NCBI GenBank assembly: GCA_947462495.1
Contig: CANHOY010000061.1
Span: 1-8,653, forward strand
DNA length: 8,653 nucleotides
Direction: 5' to 3'
From: Bacteroidota bacterium
GTDB taxonomy: Bacteria > Bacteroidota > Bacteroidia > Chitinophagales > Chitinophagaceae
Shown: in pieces, positions 5,427 through 8,653 of the stretch
How the letters are laid out: each line of letters opens with the position of its first letter
Position numbering within the stretch: the first letter of the stretch is position 1
Program-made: the position numbers and the translations under genes
The notes under the pieces: model-generated
Databases searched by the model: none
Told to the model about the DNA's origin: nothing
The model's input: the letters and a program-made list of their open reading frames with translations, nothing else

Positions 5427-8400
5427 ATGAGAAAAAAACTACTATGGTGTTTGTTTCTTGCATTTTTCTCTTTTAAAGCTGCAATTGCACAAAACGCAAA
5501 TGTAACTGGAAAGGTGTCAGACGACAAGGGGGCTGCAGTTGAAGGCGCTCTCGTTTCAGAGAAAGGTTCGACAAAAAACAAAACACTTACTGACGCAAAC
5601 GGGGTGTTTACAATCAGTGTTAAAAGCGGTTCAATTTTGCAAGTCTCGAGCGTAGGTTTCCAAAAAATAGAAGCACCTGCAAAATCGGTAACCAACTTTT
5701 CATTAAAAAATCTTAACCAGGATTTAGGGGAAGTGGTTGTTACATCATTTGGTATCAAGCGTGAAAAAAAGGCATTAGGATACGCGGTATCATCAGTATC
5801 TAAAGAACAATTAGAATTAAGTCCAGAAACGGATGTAGCTAGAATATTAAGCGGTAAAGCGCCAGGTTTAAATATATTAAGTACAAGTGGTCTTAGTGGA
5901 TCTGGTACAAATATTAATATTAGAGGTATCAGTACTATTACAGGAGGTTCTCAACCATTGTTTATTGTGGATGGAGTTCCTTTTGATGCAAGTACCAATG
6001 CCACTTCTAACTTTAGTTTTGGTAACCAAACACCAAGTCGTTTTTTAGATTTAGATCCTAACACGATTGAAAACTTAAACGTATTAAAAGGTTTAAGTGC
6101 AACTACATTATATGGTGAGGCAGGTCGTAATGGTGTAATTTTAATTACTACTAAAAATGGTTCTACTCAAAAAATAAAGAAAAAAACAGAAGTGACTGTT
6201 TCTCAGTCTATGTTTACTACTGAAGCAGTCTTACCAGAATACAATCAATTGTATGGTGGTGGTTTTGATAACTCAGTAGGTATTGCATTTTTTAGTAACT
6301 GGGGAGGTTTAATGCAAAATCAAGTGGTAAAACATCCTTATGATAGATCACCTTGGAATGTGGAGTATCCAGAATACAAAGGGGCTCCATACTATGTAAA
6401 ATATTATAATAGTGTACCTGCATTTTTTAGAAAGGGAGCAATGAACAATACCTCTGTTAACTTAGCGGGTTCTTCAGAAAATGCCAATTTCAATATAAGT
6501 TATAGTTATACAGATGATAAAGGATATGTTATAGGTAACGGCCTTACTAAAAATGTATTTGGAATGGGTGGTAATGCAAGATTGACTAATAAAATTACAG
6601 TAAGTGGTACTGTGAATTTTGCTATTACAGATCAAGTTTCTCCTCCTACTTCAGATGGTTATGGTAATAATCCTCAAAATGCTTCTGTATTTGGTAATAC
6701 AATGTTTACCCCAACTTCTATGGATTTAATGGGTTTACCTTATGAATTACCTTCTACCCACTCTTCTATCTATTATAGAAATGGTAATGATATTCAAAAC
6801 CCTCGTTGGAATTTGTACAATACTTTTACGGGTGATAAAACCAACAGAACTTATGGTCAAGTGTCCGCAAAATATGAAATTATTAAAGGGTTGAATTTAA
6901 CCTATAGAACTGGGTTTGACGGATACTCTGAGTTTAACTTCTACTCTTCTAATAAAGGAGGGGTTTACCAACCATTAGGTGTATTGCGAACAAGTACTGC
7001 TTTTAATATGATTTGGGATCATAGTGCGATTTTAAATTATGACAAAAGATTAAACGAAAATTTCACAGTAAATGTGGATGCGGGTGTTAACTCTAGGAGT
7101 AAGGATTTCTCTCAAGATGGATTAAGAAGTACTGAACAATTAGTATATGGTTTAATGACACATAATAATTTCGTTTCTCACCTTACAACTGGCGAAGGTG
7201 GTAATGAATTAAGCTATAAAACTTCCAACTTAAGTTTGGGTGTTTTTGCTCAAGGTACTGTTGGATACAGAGACTATACTTATTTAACCATTGGCGGACG
7301 TAATAGCTGGGCTTCATCAGTAGAATCTGTTAATAGAAGCATCTTTTATCCTTCTGCAAGTTTGTCTTATATTCCTACTTCAGCTATTGAAGCGTTGAAA
7401 AATAATAAATATATCAACTACTTAAAATTAAGAGTTGGTTATTCAACTAGTGCGAATTTCCCTGATCCTTATTCAACACGTAATGCGTTAGTCATTGGAA
7501 CTAAGATATTTACTACTGCAGGTGGAACCAATGTAAATTATAATGCATTATCTAGTTTCTTACCTAATCCCAATTTAAAACCAGAGTTATTGAATGAGAA
7601 AGAAATTGGTCTGGAGGGTAAGTTCTTTAATAGTCGCTTAAGCTTAGATTTAACTTTCTATCAAAAAATAGCAAATGATCAAATCTTAAGACGTGACTTA
7701 GATCCATCTACCGGTTTTACTTCTACTCAAATAAATGCGGGTAATGTAGAAAACAAAGGTATTGAGATGGCCTTGGGTTACGATGTGATCAAAAATAAAA
7801 ATTGGAGATGGCATTCAGATGTATTGTATACGCTTAATAGAAGTATGGTTACAGGTATTCCTGCTGATATTACTCGTATTGTTATTGCAGGTTATTCTAA
7901 CCAAGGTACTTTTGCTCAAAATGGCCAACCTTATGGTGTAATTGTAGCAAACTATTTTGAGAAAGATGCCAATGGAACTCGATTGGTGGGCCCTGATGGA
8001 AACTATATCGCTAGTAACGATATTCAAGTAATTGGTGATCCAAATGCTTTATATCGTTTATCTAACATTAATACGGTATCATATAAGGCATTTAGTTTTA
8101 AGATGCAATGGGATTATTCAGTGGGTGGAGAAATGTATTCTGGTACAGCTGCTGCCTTGATTGGTCGTGGTGTAACAAAAGATACTCAATTTGATCGTTA
8201 TTTACCATTGATACTTCCTGGAGTATTAGAAAATGGTCAACCTAATAATATTCAAATTTCTGCCTCTCAAGCATTTTATGGCAATAGTATTACCAATGGC
8301 GCACCCAATGAAAGTGCTATGTATGATGCTACTTTTGTAAAACTTAGAGAAGCTGCATTGTCTTATAATTTGCCAGCAAAATACTTGACGACAACTCCTT

Positions 8401-8582
8401 TTGGTTCTTTATCCATGAGCTTATCAGGAACCAATTTATGGTACCTTGCGCCTAACTTCCCTAAATATATCCATTTTGATCCTGAAGCTTCTGCTACAGG
8501 GGTGGGTAATGGTCGTGGATATGAAGCAATTACAGGTCCATCTAGTCGTCGTTATGGTGTAAGCATAAAAGTAACATTCTAA
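5427..8582 (+). CDS. susC: SusC/RagA family TonB-dependent outer-membrane transporter
   Basis: This outer-membrane beta-barrel imports large nutrients (often glycans or peptides) using TonB energy and is normally capped by a SusD lipoprotein. Residues 1-21 are a signal peptide with the cleavage site AIA|Q. Residues about 24-98 form a carboxypeptidase-regulatory-like domain (NVTGKVSDDKGAAVEGALV). EVVVTSFGIKREKKALGYA (102-120) is the usual linker before the plug. The plug spans about 130-245 and contains INIRGIST (163-170), GGSQPLFIVDGVPFD (173-187) and LYGEAGRNGVILITTKNG (228-245), the SusC signature in its EAGRN variant. The rest is barrel, ending in the aromatic KVTF. The length (1051 aa) is typical, and no STN domain is present, so a FecA-like signalling role is unlikely. 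The ATG follows an A-rich leader (AAAACAACAAC) without a Shine-Dalgarno site. Codon use shifts near residue 92. The substrate is unknown. Confidence 0.96.
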   Translation: MRKKLLWCLFLAFFSFKAAIAQNANVTGKVSDDKGAAVEGALVSEKGSTKNKTLTDANGVFTISVKSGSILQVSSVGFQKIEAPAKSVTNFSLKNLNQDLGEVVVTSFGIKREKKALGYAVSSVSKEQLELSPETDVARILSGKAPGLNILSTSGLSGSGTNINIRGISTITGGSQPLFIVDGVPFDASTNATSNFSFGNQTPSRFLDLDPNTIENLNVLKGLSATTLYGEAGRNGVILITTKNGSTQKIKKKTEVTVSQSMFTTEAVLPEYNQLYGGGFDNSVGIAFFSNWGGLMQNQVVKHPYDRSPWNVEYPEYKGAPYYVKYYNSVPAFFRKGAMNNTSVNLAGSSENANFNISYSYTDDKGYVIGNGLTKNVFGMGGNARLTNKITVSGTVNFAITDQVSPPTSDGYGNNPQNASVFGNTMFTPTSMDLMGLPYELPSTHSSIYYRNGNDIQNPRWNLYNTFTGDKTNRTYGQVSAKYEIIKGLNLTYRTGFDGYSEFNFYSSNKGGVYQPLGVLRTSTAFNMIWDHSAILNYDKRLNENFTVNVDAGVNSRSKDFSQDGLRSTEQLVYGLMTHNNFVSHLTTGEGGNELSYKTSNLSLGVFAQGTVGYRDYTYLTIGGRNSWASSVESVNRSIFYPSASLSYIPTSAIEALKNNKYINYLKLRVGYSTSANFPDPYSTRNALVIGTKIFTTAGGTNVNYNALSSFLPNPNLKPELLNEKEIGLEGKFFNSRLSLDLTFYQKIANDQILRRDLDPSTGFTSTQINAGNVENKGIEMALGYDVIKNKNWRWHSDVLYTLNRSMVTGIPADITRIVIAGYSNQGTFAQNGQPYGVIVANYFEKDANGTRLVGPDGNYIASNDIQVIGDPNALYRLSNINTVSYKAFSFKMQWDYSVGGEMYSGTAAALIGRGVTKDTQFDRYLPLILPGVLENGQPNNIQISASQAFYGNSITNGAPNESAMYDATFVKLREAALSYNLPAKYLTTTPFGSLSMSLSGTNLWYLAPNFPKYIHFDPEASATGVGNGRGYEAITGPSSRRYGVSIKVTF

Positions 8583-8601
8583 AAATTTTAAAAGATATAT
8601 T

Positions 8602-8653
8602 ATGAAATATAAAAAAATTGTTTTTGGGCTATTGCTAGTTGCTGCAAGTTTTA
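8602..8653 (+). CDS. Probable SusD/RagB-like lipoprotein, N-terminus only (runs off window)
   Basis: An ATG 19 bp after the susC stop opens a frame that stays open to the edge. The 17 codons give MKYKKIVFGLLLVAASF, a charged start plus a hydrophobic core typical of a signal peptide. The lipobox cysteine expected for a SusD-type surface lipoprotein has not been reached, and no mature sequence is visible. The identity rests on position: a SusD gene nearly always follows susC directly in Bacteroidota. If correct, the product would form the lid over the SusC barrel and be translated from the same mRNA. Confidence 0.6.
   Translation, partial: MKYKKIVFGLLLVAASF

Noticed and set aside
5414..5758. 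114-codon open frame on the minus strand over the susC 5' end
   Set aside because: It lies entirely opposite the signal peptide, regulatory-like domain and linker of susC, has no recognisable domain, and is explained by the unusual codon use of that segment.
7815..8027. 70-codon minus-strand open frame inside susC
   Set aside because: Shadow of the barrel-coding sequence; its composition follows the susC codons.
8583..8601. AAAATTTTAAAA after susC as a terminator
   Set aside because: Too short and A/T-only for a stable stem, and the next gene begins 19 bp after the susC stop, consistent with one transcript.

Overview
The window looks like chromosomal DNA from a Bacteroidota bacterium, most likely Chitinophagaceae or a close relative (a guess from protein style). 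The grounds are a SusC/RagA-type TonB-dependent transporter followed by a probable SusD start, A-rich leaders without Shine-Dalgarno sites, a TTG...TAnnTTT-type promoter, low GC (about 27-40% in the coding stretches sampled, about 12% in the main intergenic gap), and a holB-ricT (PSP1) gene pair.

Positions 1-5119 hold five genes, all on the minus strand. Read in the direction of transcription they are radA (branch-migration ATPase), comF (phosphoribosyltransferase-like competence protein), a secreted thioredoxin-type glutathione peroxidase, holB (DNA polymerase III delta-prime subunit) and a PSP1/RicT-family protein that runs off the left edge. radA and comF overlap by one base (TAG/GTG). The other gaps are 46, 43 and 72 bp with no clear terminator, so the block is probably one operon. 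Four of the five genes deal with DNA replication, recombination, DNA uptake or RNA maturation; the peroxidase is the outsider.

Positions 5120-5426 are a very AT-rich divergent intergenic region. It carries a plausible radA promoter, a perfect 15-bp A/T-only inverted repeat with a 4-nt loop, a 14-bp palindrome, a weak candidate promoter for the right-hand gene, and a leader hairpin with two mutually exclusive folds 30-50 bases before that gene's start.

Positions 5427-8653 on the plus strand hold a complete SusC-like outer-membrane transporter (1051 aa) and, 19 bp later, the first 17 codons of what is probably its SusD-like lipoprotein partner. Together these would form a nutrient-import pair at the outer membrane; the substrate cannot be read from this window. 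The first ~92 codons of susC use clearly different codons from the rest, which suggests a mosaic origin.

I see no RNA genes, CRISPR arrays, insertion sequences or phage genes. No clearly new system is evident. The best leads are the susC leader and 5' mosaic, the long A/T hairpin, and the loss of all four zinc-ligand cysteines in HolB.
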